From Staphylococcus edaphicus (GTDB lineage Bacteria > Bacillota > Bacilli > Staphylococcales > Staphylococcaceae), in the NCBI RefSeq assembly GCF_002614725.1, contig NZ_MRZN01000008.1, positions 1-64,000 on the forward strand: a DNA stretch of 64,000 nt. The letters run 5' to 3'. Under the pieces are notes generated by a model. The model was not told the origin of the DNA. It saw only the letters and a program-made list of their open reading frames with translations, and searched no databases. Every line of letters begins with the position of its first letter. Position 1 is the first letter of the stretch. The translations under genes and the position numbers were made by a program. Below are positions 9,033 to 19,758 of the stretch, piece after piece.

Positions 9033-10265
9033 ATGCAAAGGAAGTCGAAGTTAGAAGAGAATGATTTTAAGTTTACCAAAAACCATAAAAGGTTATTATT
9101 AGGTTCTGTATTTTTAATGGCTACATCAGCCATAGGTCCAGCATTCTTGACACAAACTGCTGTATTTACAGCTCAGTTTGCATCAAGCTTTGCATTTGCC
9201 ATTTTACTATCTATATTAATTGATATAGGGGCACAAATTAACATTTGGCGTGTACTTGTTGTTACTGGTAAACGTGGACAGGAAGTTTCTAATGAAATTT
9301 TACCTGGACTTGGGACCGTTATTTCAATATTAATAGCAATTGGTGGTTTTGCATTTAATATCGGGAATATCGCTGGAGCAGGACTTGGTTTAAATGCTAT
9401 ATTCGGTTTGGATATCAGAATTGGAGCTGCATTTACAGCGGTATTATCAATCGGTATTTTTGTTAGTAAGAGTGGTCAGAAAATCATGGATGTCGTAACG
9501 ATGTTCCTAGGTTTATTAATGATTATTGTAATCGCGTTTGTCATGTTTAAAGCGAATCCACCATATGCAGATGCTGCACAGCATTTAGTAATGCCTGAGC
9601 AACCACTAGCACTTGTATTACCTATTATTACATTAGTTGGTGGCACGGTTGGTGGTTATATTACTTTTGCAGGAGCACATAGAATATTAGATTCTGGTAT
9701 AAAAGGTAAAGAATATTTGCCATTTGTAAATAGAGCTGCTGTTTCTGGTATATTAACTACAGGCATTTTACGTACTTTATTATTTTTAGCAGTACTTGGT
9801 GTTGTTGTAACAGGAGTTACATTAAACTCAGAGAATCCACCAGCGTCCGTTTTTGAACATGTACTTGGTCCAGTAGGTCGTAATATATTTGGCGTTGTAC
9901 TGTTTGCAGCAGCGATGTCATCTGTAATTGGTTCGGCATACACAAGTGCTACGTTCATGAAGACCTTGCATAAGTCTTTCTATAATAAAACAAATATTAT
10001 TGTTATAAGTTTTATCGTTATTTCAACAATCGTCTTCCTATTCTTAGGTAAGCCAGTTACATTGCTAATCGTAGCAGGCGCACTCAACGGTTTAATATTA
10101 CCAATCACATTAGGTACGATATTAATTGCTAGTAAACGAAAATCAATTGTCGGGGATTACAAGCATCCCACTTGGATGTTAGTTTTCGGCATAGTGGCAG
10201 TTGTTGTAACCATTGTCACTGGTATCTTCTCACTTCAAGGATTAGGTGAACTATTTGGAAGTTAA
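9033..10265 (+). CDS. NRAMP-family membrane transporter of the pxp operon
   Basis: The protein is 410 aa with about 11 hydrophobic helices. An N-terminal SAIGPAFLTQTAVFT segment corresponds to the helix 1 metal-site region of NRAMP carriers, but the canonical DPGN motif is not there. That suggests a divergent substrate. Relatives (YcsG) accompany the 5-oxoprolinase genes in B. subtilis, so uptake of 5-oxoproline or a related compound is plausible but unproven. A GGGGG ribosome site overlaps the end of pxpA. A terminator follows. Confidence 0.8.
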   Translation: MQRKSKLEENDFKFTKNHKRLLLGSVFLMATSAIGPAFLTQTAVFTAQFASSFAFAILLSILIDIGAQINIWRVLVVTGKRGQEVSNEILPGLGTVISILIAIGGFAFNIGNIAGAGLGLNAIFGLDIRIGAAFTAVLSIGIFVSKSGQKIMDVVTMFLGLLMIIVIAFVMFKANPPYADAAQHLVMPEQPLALVLPIITLVGGTVGGYITFAGAHRILDSGIKGKEYLPFVNRAAVSGILTTGILRTLLFLAVLGVVVTGVTLNSENPPASVFEHVLGPVGRNIFGVVLFAAAMSSVIGSAYTSATFMKTLHKSFYNKTNIIVISFIVISTIVFLFLGKPVTLLIVAGALNGLILPITLGTILIASKRKSIVGDYKHPTWMLVFGIVAVVVTIVTGIFSLQGLGELFGS

Positions 10266-10280
10266 TTTTATATAAAACGG

Positions 10281-10321
10281 CCTGATATTAACATGAACCA
10301 ATGTTGATATCAGGTTTTTTT
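10281..10321 (+). terminator. Terminator closing the pxp operon
   Basis: CCTGATATTAACAT (10281-10294) pairs with ATGTTGATATCAGG (10301-10314) with one wobble. Seven T residues follow. The stretch 10322-10486 holds the promoter region of mtnN, without a match I would name. Confidence 0.88.
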
Positions 10322-10486
10322 GATGTATAATATTAAATTGATAAAATTATGATAAATTTATACGATTAAATGCTTCAATGATTTCGTTTATTATTATTTA
10401 ATGTAAAAGATTGAATCATTATCGAGCAATGTGTTCAAATGTGGTAGAATACAAAGGCTAGGATTTATAAGATGAGGTGAAATATA

Positions 10487-11173
10487 TTGATAGGTATTAT
10501 AGGGGCTATGGAAGAAGAAATAGCAATCTTAAAAGAGAAAATGGTTGATTTAGAAGTTATAAATATTGCGCATGTCGTTTTTTATAAAGGACTTTTACAT
10601 GATAAAGATGTTGTATTGACGCAAAGTGGTATTGGAAAGGTTAATGTAGCAATCTCTACAACATTATTGTTAGAGCGTTTTAATCCGGAATTAATTATTA
10701 ATACTGGCTCAGCAGGTGCATTAGATAAATCTCTTAACGTGGGCGATATTGTAGTCAGTGATATGGTTGCTTATCATGATGCAGATGCGAGAGCGTTTGG
10801 TTATCAACTAGGTCAAATTCCTCAAATGCCTGCACAATTTGTTGCAGATAATCATTTAATTGAGTTGGTAAAAGAGACAATAAGCAAAGAAAAATTGGTT
10901 GCTAAGACTGGACTAATTGTGAGTGGGGATAGTTTTATTGGAACAGCAGAGCAACGCGCACTTATTAAAACTAATTTCCCACAGGCAATGGCAGCAGAAA
11001 TGGAAGCAACTGCGATAGCGCAGACATGTTATCAGTTTAAAATACCATTTATAATTACACGTGCTATTTCTGATTTAGCAGATGGTAAAGCAAGTATGAC
11101 ATTTGAAGCATTTTTAGAAAAAGCAGCAATTTCTTCAAGCGAAATTGTAAGTCGTTTAATTAAAACTATATAA
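10487..11173 (+). CDS. mtnN: 5'-methylthioadenosine/S-adenosylhomocysteine nucleosidase
   Basis: MtnN (Pfs) cleaves methylthioadenosine and S-adenosylhomocysteine, recycling methionine and adenine and releasing the AI-2 precursor. The 228-aa length is standard. It starts [11 protein letters not shown] with the conserved acidic residues, has the INTGSAGAL block near residue 74 and ends with AMEMEATA-like ([11 protein letters not shown]) and the [10 protein letters not shown] segment carrying the catalytic Asp. The start is TTG at 10487, behind GAGGTGA. It leads a run of short-spaced genes down to the methyltransferase at 15442. Confidence 0.95.
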   Translation: MIGIIGAMEEEIAILKEKMVDLEVINIAHVVFYKGLLHDKDVVLTQSGIGKVNVAISTTLLLERFNPELIINTGSAGALDKSLNVGDIVVSDMVAYHDADARAFGYQLGQIPQMPAQFVADNHLIELVKETISKEKLVAKTGLIVSGDSFIGTAEQRALIKTNFPQAMAAEMEATAIAQTCYQFKIPFIITRAISDLADGKASMTFEAFLEKAAISSSEIVSRLIKTI

Positions 11174-11188
11174 AAAGGTGAATAAAAA

Positions 11189-11716
11189 ATGGGTATCATA
11201 AAGCATTATTTTATGCCAAACGAATATGTACAATCAATTTTTCAAATTGATATAGAAAAATTAGCAAATTCTGGTGTAAAAGGTATAATTACGGATTTAG
11301 ATAATACACTTGTAGGTTGGGATGAGGCAGATCCAACACAAGCAGTAAAAGAATGGTTTAATAAAGTGAGAGAAGCGGGCATAACGATAACAATCGTTTC
11401 TAATAATAACGAACAACGAGTGGGTAGTTTTTCGAAATCATTAAATGTCGATTATATATTCAAAGCAAAAAAACCAAGAGGGCGTGCTTTTAATCAAGCA
11501 TCTAAATTAATGAAATTGAAACCTACTGAAATCGTTGTTATTGGAGACCAAATGCTCACGGATGTATTTGGCGGTAATAGACGTGGTTTATTTACAATCA
11601 TGGTCGTTCCAGTGAAAAAAACAGATGGTTTTATAACAAAATTCAATCGCATGATTGAACGTAGGTTATTACAACGTTTTAGAAAAAAAGGCTATATTAC
11701 ATGGGAGGAAAATTGA
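11189..11716 (+). CDS. YqeG family HAD-type phosphatase
   Basis: The 175-aa protein is a HAD phosphatase of the IIIA subfamily. The nucleophile motif is DLDNTLVGW near residue 36, a Ser/Thr motif (IVSNN) follows, and the GDQMLTDVFGG motif supplies the metal-binding acids. The family is conserved next to yqeH in Firmicutes, but the substrate is not established; some relatives are phosphatidylglycerophosphate phosphatases. It abuts yqeH with no spacer. Confidence 0.88.
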   Translation: MGIIKHYFMPNEYVQSIFQIDIEKLANSGVKGIITDLDNTLVGWDEADPTQAVKEWFNKVREAGITITIVSNNNEQRVGSFSKSLNVDYIFKAKKPRGRAFNQASKLMKLKPTEIVVIGDQMLTDVFGGNRRGLFTIMVVPVKKTDGFITKFNRMIERRLLQRFRKKGYITWEEN

Positions 11717-12823
11717 TTGGCAGAAATTGAAATATTAAAGTGTATCGGTTGTGGCGCCCCCTTACAATCTGAAGATACAGATGCGCCAGGTTACGTTCCA
11801 GAAATTAATCTTTATAGAGAAGACGTTATTTGTAAAAGATGTTTTAGGTTAAAAAATTACAATGAAGTGCAAGATGTAGGTCTTGATAGCGAAGACTTCT
11901 TAAAGTTACTTAATGGTTTAGCTGACAAAAAAGGTATTGTCGTAAACGTTGTAGACGTTTTTGATTTTGAAGGTTCTTTTATTAATGCGATTAAACGAAT
12001 TGTTGGTAATAAAAATATCATTTTAGTAGCGAATAAACTTGATTTATTACCAAAACAAATTAATAAGCGTCGTGTTAAAGAATGGTTGAAAAAAACTGCT
12101 AAAAAATATGGTTTAGAGGCTGAAGACGTTGTATTAATATCAGCTGAAAAGAATGAAGGAATAGATGATTTATTGCACTCGATTAATACATTGAGAAATA
12201 ATGAAGACGTTTATATTGTGGGAACAACTAACGTGGGGAAATCTACATTAATTAATAAATTGATAGAGCGTAGCGTGGGAGAAAAAGACGTAGTAACTAC
12301 TTCTCGCTTTCCTGGTACAACGTTGGATATGATTGATATCCCACTAGATGATACTTCGTTTATGTACGATACGCCAGGCGTAATTCAGGCGCATCAAATG
12401 ACGCATTATGTGACTGAAAAAGAGTTGAAAACGATTATGCCAAAAAAAGAGGTCAAACAACGCATATATCAATTAAATGAAGGACAAACTTTGTTTTTCG
12501 GAGGTTTAGCACGCATCGATTATGTCAATGGTGGTAAACGCCCATTAGTATGCTATTTTTCAAATGAGCTTAATATTCATAGAACTAAAACAGAAAATGC
12601 AAATGAACTATGGCGTAATCAATTAGGCGAAGTATTAGCACCACCTAATAACTCTGAGCATTTTGATTTGCAAAATGTAAAAGCAGTCCGTTTAGAAACG
12701 GGTAAAGAAAAGCGTGATGTAATGATTTCAGGATTAGGATTTATTACGATAGATGAAGGTGCGAAAGTAATTGTTCGTGTGCCTAAAAACGTCGATGTTG
12801 TATTACGAAATTCTATTATGTAA
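11717..12823 (+). CDS. yqeH: Ribosome biogenesis GTPase YqeH
   Basis: YqeH is a circularly permuted GTPase needed for 30S subunit assembly. An N-terminal zinc finger (C9, C12, C39, C42) is followed by the permuted G motifs: NKLD and SAEK first, then GTTNVGKST and DTPG. A C-terminal domain that binds RNA or partners follows. It uses a TTG start directly after the yqeG stop. The length of 368 aa is normal. The downstream aroE begins 12 bases later. Confidence 0.94.
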   Translation: MAEIEILKCIGCGAPLQSEDTDAPGYVPEINLYREDVICKRCFRLKNYNEVQDVGLDSEDFLKLLNGLADKKGIVVNVVDVFDFEGSFINAIKRIVGNKNIILVANKLDLLPKQINKRRVKEWLKKTAKKYGLEAEDVVLISAEKNEGIDDLLHSINTLRNNEDVYIVGTTNVGKSTLINKLIERSVGEKDVVTTSRFPGTTLDMIDIPLDDTSFMYDTPGVIQAHQMTHYVTEKELKTIMPKKEVKQRIYQLNEGQTLFFGGLARIDYVNGGKRPLVCYFSNELNIHRTKTENANELWRNQLGEVLAPPNNSEHFDLQNVKAVRLETGKEKRDVMISGLGFITIDEGAKVIVRVPKNVDVVLRNSIM

Positions 12824-12835
12824 GGTGGTTTTAAT

Positions 12836-13633
12836 GTGAAATATGCAGTTATAGGACATCCTATAGATCATTCTTTATCACCAGTTATGCATAATGCGAA
12901 TTTTAAAGCCTTAAATGATCCATCTTCTTATGAAGCAATCGATATTTCAGAGGAACAATTTCATCTGATTAGAGAAATAATTAAGGACAAAGAACTCTCT
13001 GGGTTCAATGTGACAATACCGCATAAAGAACGTATTATACCTTTTTTAGATGAAATAGATGATCAATCCAAAACAGTTGGTGCTGTTAATACTGTAAAGA
13101 TTGAAAACGGTAAATGGATTGGCTACAATACGGATGGCATTGGTTATGTAACTGGTTTAAAACAAGTATATCCTGATTTGGAGAATGCATATATTTTAAT
13201 TTTAGGTGCTGGTGGTGCGAGTAAAGGACTAGCAAATGAATTAAGAAAATATGTGCAACCAAGACTAACAATTGCAAATAGGTCTATAAAAAGATTTGAA
13301 AGCTGGCATTTGGATGTAAATAAAATTAGTTTGCAAGAAGCTGAAAATACACTATCACAATATGACATTATTATAAATACAACACCAGCTGGTATGAACG
13401 AAAATAAGGAAGTCATTATTAATCTTGATAATTTAGACGAACAGACATTAGTCAGTGATATCGTTTACGTACCATTTAAGACACCAATTTTAGAAATAGC
13501 AGAGTCCAGAGGTAATCCAATTCATAATGGATTAGATATGTTTGTATATCAAGGTGCTGAAAGTTTTAGAATTTGGACTGGTAACCTGCCGCACATTCAA
13601 ACTATGAAAGATACAGTTTTAAAACATTTATAA
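12836..13633 (+). CDS. aroE: Shikimate dehydrogenase
   Basis: AroE reduces 3-dehydroshikimate to shikimate with NADPH in aromatic amino acid synthesis. The substrate pocket shows SLSPVMHN (13-20), the catalytic K64 in NVTIPHK and D100 in GYNTDG. The NADP site motif GAGGAS is at 124-129. It starts with GTG at 12836. It is one of two shikimate genes in the window; aroK is at the far end. Confidence 0.95.
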   Translation: MKYAVIGHPIDHSLSPVMHNANFKALNDPSSYEAIDISEEQFHLIREIIKDKELSGFNVTIPHKERIIPFLDEIDDQSKTVGAVNTVKIENGKWIGYNTDGIGYVTGLKQVYPDLENAYILILGAGGASKGLANELRKYVQPRLTIANRSIKRFESWHLDVNKISLQEAENTLSQYDIIINTTPAGMNENKEVIINLDNLDEQTLVSDIVYVPFKTPILEIAESRGNPIHNGLDMFVYQGAESFRIWTGNLPHIQTMKDTVLKHL

Positions 13634-13645
13634 AAAGGAGACAAA

Positions 13646-15085
<1,440 letters not shown>

Positions 15086-15439
15086 ATGAAATCAGATCAA
15101 TTGTTAAGTTTAGCTGTTGAAGCAACTGAGAATAAAAAAGCAGAAGATATTATTTCTTTAAATATGCAAGGTATCAGCGATATGACGGACTATTTTGTGG
15201 TTTGCCACGGCAATAATGAAAAACAAGTCCAATCTATTGCACGTGCAGTCAAAGATGCAGCTAACGAATCGGACATTGAGGTCAAACGTATGGAAGGCTT
15301 TAATGAAGCGAGATGGATTCTTATTGATTTGGCAAATGTAGTTGTACACGTCTTCCACAAAGATGAAAGAGATTATTATAATATTGAAAAGCTATATAGA
15401 GATGCACCACTTGAATCTTATAGACAGGCAGTTTATTAA
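15086..15439 (+). CDS. rsfS: Ribosomal silencing factor RsfS
   Basis: RsfS (DUF143/Iojap family) binds L14 and blocks subunit joining when nutrients run low. The 117-aa protein contains the family blocks MTDYFVVCHGNNEKQV and WILIDLANVVVHVF. It follows the yqeK stop with no spacer and uses the AAAGGATG ribosome site in the end of yqeK. Confidence 0.94.
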   Translation: MKSDQLLSLAVEATENKKAEDIISLNMQGISDMTDYFVVCHGNNEKQVQSIARAVKDAANESDIEVKRMEGFNEARWILIDLANVVVHVFHKDERDYYNIEKLYRDAPLESYRQAVY

Positions 15440-15441
15440 AA

Positions 15442-16161
15442 ATGGTACAACAATATGAAGAAATGAGTTTATTTTATGATCAACTAACTTTAGATCAACC
15501 ATACGAAGATTGGTTGAAAATTGTTGATCATTTTGCAGACGAAAAACAATCTATTTTAGATATTGGTTGTGGTACAGGTAGTTTAACTTCATTATTAACC
15601 GATTTTGATCGAGTAACTGGAATGGATATTAGTGTTGATATGTTAGCAATAGCAACTCAAAAATCTAACCATGTCAATTGGATCGAAGGAGATATGACTC
15701 ATTTTGACCTAGAACAACAATTTGAGGCCATTACGATATTTTGTGATTCCTTAAATTATTTGTCAGAAAAAGAAAACATACTTGATACATTCCACAATGT
15801 TTACCAGCATTTAGCACACGATGGTGTTTTTATGTTTGATGTTCACACAGTTTATAAAATGAACACCTTGTTTAATAACCAAAGTTATATTGATGAAACT
15901 GAAGATGTTTTCCTAGGGTGGGAAGCTGTTCAAGGCGAGGAACCATATAGCGTTTGGCATGACATGTCATTCTTCATTAAACAGGATGATAATCGTTTTA
16001 CAAGGTTTGATGAATCACATTATCAACGAACTTATACAGAAGGTGAATACACATCAATGTTAAAAGCAACTGGGTTTAATAATATTCAGACATTTGTAGA
16101 TTTTGATATCAATAACAATAATGAAAATGGCCATCGATTATTTTTCGTTGTAAAAAAATAA
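15442..16161 (+). CDS. Class I SAM-dependent methyltransferase (YqeM-like)
   Basis: The 239-aa protein has SAM motif I (LDIGCGTGSL) near residue 39 and a D-M-S motif II. This is the usual neighbour of rsfS in Bacilli (YqeM). The substrate is unknown. It probably ends the long transcription unit beginning at mtnN, because a strong hairpin lies 5 bases after its stop. Confidence 0.85.
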   Translation: MVQQYEEMSLFYDQLTLDQPYEDWLKIVDHFADEKQSILDIGCGTGSLTSLLTDFDRVTGMDISVDMLAIATQKSNHVNWIEGDMTHFDLEQQFEAITIFCDSLNYLSEKENILDTFHNVYQHLAHDGVFMFDVHTVYKMNTLFNNQSYIDETEDVFLGWEAVQGEEPYSVWHDMSFFIKQDDNRFTRFDESHYQRTYTEGEYTSMLKATGFNNIQTFVDFDINNNNENGHRLFFVVKK

Positions 16162-16189
16162 AAGTAAAATCACTCCTTTATACGTGTAA
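16152..16189 (+). promoter_or_regulatory. Putative competence promoter of the comE operon
   Basis: A 16-nt A-rich block (16152-16167), then 13 nt, then TACGTGTAA (16181-16189). The same block, spacing and nonamer stand before comGA. TACGTGTA resembles the TACGAATA box of streptococcal ComX promoters. S. aureus SigH is known to drive comE and comG, so I infer a SigH promoter. Initiation 6-7 nt after the nonamer would start the RNA inside the hairpin's 3' arm, leaving the ribosome site free. Confidence 0.6.
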
Positions 16190-16208
16190 TGTATAAAGGA
16201 GTGATTTT
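16166..16208 (+). terminator. 18-bp hairpin that ends the yqe operon and masks the comEA ribosome site
   Basis: The arms 16166-16183 and 16191-16208 pair perfectly over 18 bp around a 7-nt loop (GTGTAAT), with T residues after. It looks like an intrinsic terminator for the upstream methyltransferase gene. The AAAGGAG of comEA is inside the 3' arm and the comEA start codon follows at once, so any read-through RNA would have the ribosome site paired. Confidence 0.88.
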
Positions 16209-16922
16209 TTGCAAGTGGAATGGTCAAAATTAAAAGCTATATTTGATAAATATAAATTGGTTATTATCAATGCAGGTGTATTAATTGTATTATTAATTAT
16301 AATTTGCTGGTATATGTTTTATAATACAAACAACATCGATAGTACTAATAATAGAAATATAGGTATAGATGATTCGACTGAAATAATTAATAAACAAAAC
16401 AAAATGGAAACTAAGTCAGGAAAGACATCAGCATTAAAAAACGAAAACAAAGTCAGTGATATTTTTGTAGATATAAAAGGTGCTGTAAAACATCCGAATA
16501 TTTATAAGATGAAAAATATAGATAGAGTAAAACAATTAGTAGACAAGGCAGTACTGTTACCAGATGCAGATTTGTCTAAGATTAATTTAGCTGAGCGCTT
16601 ACAAGATCAAAAAGTTATTTATATACCAAAAATTGGTGAAAAGGTTCAAGAAAATAAAGCGTTGAATAATAATGCCATAAATAATATTCATTCAGCAACT
16701 ACAGAAGATAATACTGATAGCTCTAATCTGGAAAAAGTAAACCTTAATACTGCTAATGAATCACAGTTAGTATTGGTAAAGGGTATTGGACCATCCAAGG
16801 CTAAAGCTATTATAGAATATAGAGAACAACATGGTGCATTTGAATCTGTTGAACAATTAAAGGATGTAAAAGGTATAGGTGCCAAAACATTAGAAAAAAT
16901 TAGTTCGAAGTTAACGGTATAA
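16209..16922 (+). CDS. comEA: DNA-uptake receptor ComEA
   Basis: ComEA is the membrane-anchored receptor that binds transforming double-stranded DNA. One N-terminal transmembrane helix (about residues 17-37) is followed by a low-complexity Asn/Lys linker, a SLBB-like region (VDIKGAVKHPNIY) and a C-terminal helix-hairpin-helix pair (LNTANESQLVLVKGIGPSKA, then KGIGAKTLEKI). The start is TTG at 16209, eight bases after GGAG in the hairpin arm. The length of 237 aa is normal. It opens the comE operon. Confidence 0.93.
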   Translation: MQVEWSKLKAIFDKYKLVIINAGVLIVLLIIICWYMFYNTNNIDSTNNRNIGIDDSTEIINKQNKMETKSGKTSALKNENKVSDIFVDIKGAVKHPNIYKMKNIDRVKQLVDKAVLLPDADLSKINLAERLQDQKVIYIPKIGEKVQENKALNNNAINNIHSATTEDNTDSSNLEKVNLNTANESQLVLVKGIGPSKAKAIIEYREQHGAFESVEQLKDVKGIGAKTLEKISSKLTV

Positions 16923-17008
16923 ATTTTTGTTGCATTATTTAAAAATTCAAATTAACCTATAATTAATCGAAAAGTTTAATACATACATAAAATTGGAGGC
17001 AAATTATC

Positions 17009-17470
17009 ATGGATAGAATCAAATGGGAAGAATATTTCATGGCGCAAAGTCATTTATTAGCCTTACGTTCTACATGTGAACGATTATCAGTAGGTGCAAC
17101 TATTGTTAAGGATAACAGAATTATTGCAGGTGGATATAACGGATCAGTTTCGGGTGAAGTACATTGTATAGATGAAGGATGTTTACTTGAAGATGGTCAT
17201 TGTATTAGAACTATACATGCTGAAATGAATGCATTGTTACAATGCGCAAAACAGGGTGTTTCAACTGATGGTGCAACTATATATGTCACGCACTTTCCCT
17301 GCTTAAACTGTACGAAATCAATTATTCAATCAGGAATTAATACAATTTATTATGCTGAAGATTATCACAATCATAAATATGCATTGGAGTTATTAAAGCA
17401 AGCAGGTATCGAGTATAAAAAGATTCCTTTTAATCAAGAGCATGTAGCACAATATCTAATAAATAAATAG
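17009..17470 (+). CDS. comEB: dCMP deaminase-family protein ComEB
   Basis: ComEB is a 153-aa zinc deaminase of the dCMP/CMP family, traditionally encoded between comEA and comEC. The zinc ligands and catalytic Glu are in HAE (residues 70-72) and PCLNC (residues 97-101). An additional His/Cys set (H52, C53, C58) precedes the domain, as in dCMP deaminases. Its exact link to competence is unclear. The ATG follows TTGGAGG. A 57-base gap to the first ATG of comEC is discussed under that gene. Confidence 0.92.
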   Translation: MDRIKWEEYFMAQSHLLALRSTCERLSVGATIVKDNRIIAGGYNGSVSGEVHCIDEGCLLEDGHCIRTIHAEMNALLQCAKQGVSTDGATIYVTHFPCLNCTKSIIQSGINTIYYAEDYHNHKYALELLKQAGIEYKKIPFNQEHVAQYLINK

Positions 17471-17526
17471 TTACGTTTTATTATGCTCTAGCCTATCTAG
17501 TTGGTATTCTTTGGCTACATCTCAAA

Positions 17527-19686
17527 ATGCTTTCGATACTTCTTTTCATATTTTTAATTTATATGTTTATAATAAAGCAGTTAAAGTGGCAACAAATTGT
17601 CATTATAATGAGTATTCCTTTTATATCATTTGGTATTTTTCAAAGACACCTTAACCACATGGTAAATCATCAAAAGGTAATGTTAACTGAGTCTTTAAGA
17701 GCTAATGCAATATTTCTAACTAAACCTACATTAAGCGGTGATACTCTAAAAGGTAAACTGCAAATGGGGAATGCAGTTTATAACTATTATTACAAAAGAA
17801 ATAAAACGATATCATCATCTAATTTAACAGTATTAAACCACCATTCTTGTAATATTCAAGGGAGTTTTAAATCGAGTAGTGATAGCAAATTAAGCGGCAA
17901 TTTGTATGTCAAAATTAACCGTATAGATTTTACTAGTTGTAAATTAGCCCACAAGCATTTTATGTATTTGATAGAACAACATAAGCAATATATATATCAT
18001 CGCTTAGTTACAGAACATAGTTATGAACCAGCTAAAATAATAGCATTAATAACAGGAGATACTACTAAGCTACAAGATTATCAATTAGATCAATTAAAAG
18101 AGATAGGTATTTATCATTTACTGGCAATAAGTGGTACTCATATTTCAGCTTTAATTGGTATTTTATTCTATATTTTAAATAAAATAAGGTGTCCCTTATT
18201 CATTATAAAATGTATACTTTTTAGTTTGCTACCAGTCTATACTTTTTATACTGGAATGGCACCCAGTGCGATTCGTGCTGCATTTGTAGCGCTCATTCTA
18301 ATTCTTGTCCCTAAATCAATATATAAGCATTCGCTCAATATATTTTCATTTGCTTTTATATTAATTACTTTGATTTTTCCACAGTTAATTTATAATATAG
18401 GGTTTCAATTTTCTTTTTTTATTACTTTTTGTATCTTATTCTCACTTCCCATAATGAAAAATGCCAATATATTAAAATCTACCATCTTTATTTCTATTAT
18501 TGCGCAACTTGCCTCTCTCATTATTAGCGCTATTCATTTTAATCAAATTCAATGGGTAGGCGTTTTAGCTAACTTATTTTTTGTTCCTTTCTATACATTT
18601 ATTTTATTTCCAAGTACATTATTATACTTTTTTATACTTCATTTTCCCTTCAATTTAAGCCTATTTACAAAATTCATGAATATTATTTTGATACTTCATG
18701 ATAAAGTTATTTGTATTTTTATGAAGATAACGACTATTAAATGGTATACACCTGAGTTATCACAAATCCATATTACAATTATTATATTTTTAATTCTCAC
18801 TGCAATCATCATACTCGTACATAAACGCTATTTCATTTTCATAATTGTTTTTATCATTTTATTTTTTGTTGTAACTATTCTCCCGAATTCTGATGAATAT
18901 AAATTAACTATGTTGAATGTAAACCAAGGAGACGCTATATTGTTTGAAACTGCTAAACAGGAATCTATGCTTATTGACACAGGTGGCGTGTTATCAAGAA
19001 AAGGAGATAGAACGAATCATATGCTTTCAAAACTTAGAATTCTTCCCACATTGAAAAAACATGGTTTGCGGAAATTAAACTACTTAATCATTACACATCC
19101 TCATGTTGACCATATGGGAGAGTTAAGTTATTTGATAGGAAAATATCAAATTGAGCATATAATTATTAACAAAGATAGTTTTAATATTAACCAATTAAAT
19201 GCATTGGAAACACAATGTCAAAAGCACGGAATTAAACTATTAGATTTCAAATATTTTAATCACTTCGTACTCAGTAAAGCAAATATTAATTTATTAAATG
19301 CTACCATACAAAATTCAACTGATTTAAATGAACATTCAATTATTACACTCATTCAATATAACAATATTAAAATATTGCTAATGGGTGATGCTTCAAAAAA
19401 TAATGAGTCTTTATTACTTAAGAAGTATAATCTAAAAAATTTAGATATATTAAAGGTGGGACATCATGGTAGTAAAACAAGTTCTGGTTCAAATTTTATA
19501 AATATCATTCATCCCAGAATCAGTTTGATATCCGTTGGACAAAAGAATAAATATAATTTGCCGAATATTGAAGTTATATATCGACTTAAAGCAATGGACT
19601 CTAAAATATACATGACGAGTCATTCTGGAGAAGTTACAATCACTTTATCCAAGGATATACAGATAAAAACACAACATCCAAATTGA
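17527..19686 (+). CDS. comEC: DNA translocation channel ComEC
   Basis: ComEC carries single-stranded DNA across the membrane. The polytopic Competence domain (about 10 helices) contains the LLAISGTHISALIG block, and the C-terminal metallo-beta-lactamase domain has THPHVDHMGE and GHHGSKTSS. The first ATG (17527) has no ribosome site. The open frame extends back to a TAA at 17464-17466, and those 20 codons read like a natural N-terminus (FYYALAYLVGILW). GTT at 17470, overlapping the comEB stop, sits where GTG would be expected. The gene body is intact; the start is not resolved. Confidence 0.88.
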   Translation: MLSILLFIFLIYMFIIKQLKWQQIVIIMSIPFISFGIFQRHLNHMVNHQKVMLTESLRANAIFLTKPTLSGDTLKGKLQMGNAVYNYYYKRNKTISSSNLTVLNHHSCNIQGSFKSSSDSKLSGNLYVKINRIDFTSCKLAHKHFMYLIEQHKQYIYHRLVTEHSYEPAKIIALITGDTTKLQDYQLDQLKEIGIYHLLAISGTHISALIGILFYILNKIRCPLFIIKCILFSLLPVYTFYTGMAPSAIRAAFVALILILVPKSIYKHSLNIFSFAFILITLIFPQLIYNIGFQFSFFITFCILFSLPIMKNANILKSTIFISIIAQLASLIISAIHFNQIQWVGVLANLFFVPFYTFILFPSTLLYFFILHFPFNLSLFTKFMNIILILHDKVICIFMKITTIKWYTPELSQIHITIIIFLILTAIIILVHKRYFIFIIVFIILFFVVTILPNSDEYKLTMLNVNQGDAILFETAKQESMLIDTGGVLSRKGDRTNHMLSKLRILPTLKKHGLRKLNYLIITHPHVDHMGELSYLIGKYQIEHIIINKDSFNINQLNALETQCQKHGIKLLDFKYFNHFVLSKANINLLNATIQNSTDLNEHSIITLIQYNNIKILLMGDASKNNESLLLKKYNLKNLDILKVGHHGSKTSSGSNFINIIHPRISLISVGQKNKYNLPNIEVIYRLKAMDSKIYMTSHSGEVTITLSKDIQIKTQHPN

Positions 19687-19758
19687 TTTTTGGTAGAGAG
19701 AAGTCATACTGCATGATATAATAATATAATGTGTAATAGTGATGAAAGGGTGCTACAT

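Noticed and set aside
9656-9958. Minus-strand 100-aa open frame inside the NRAMP-like gene
   Set aside because: Lies entirely within a well-supported transporter gene; no start context.
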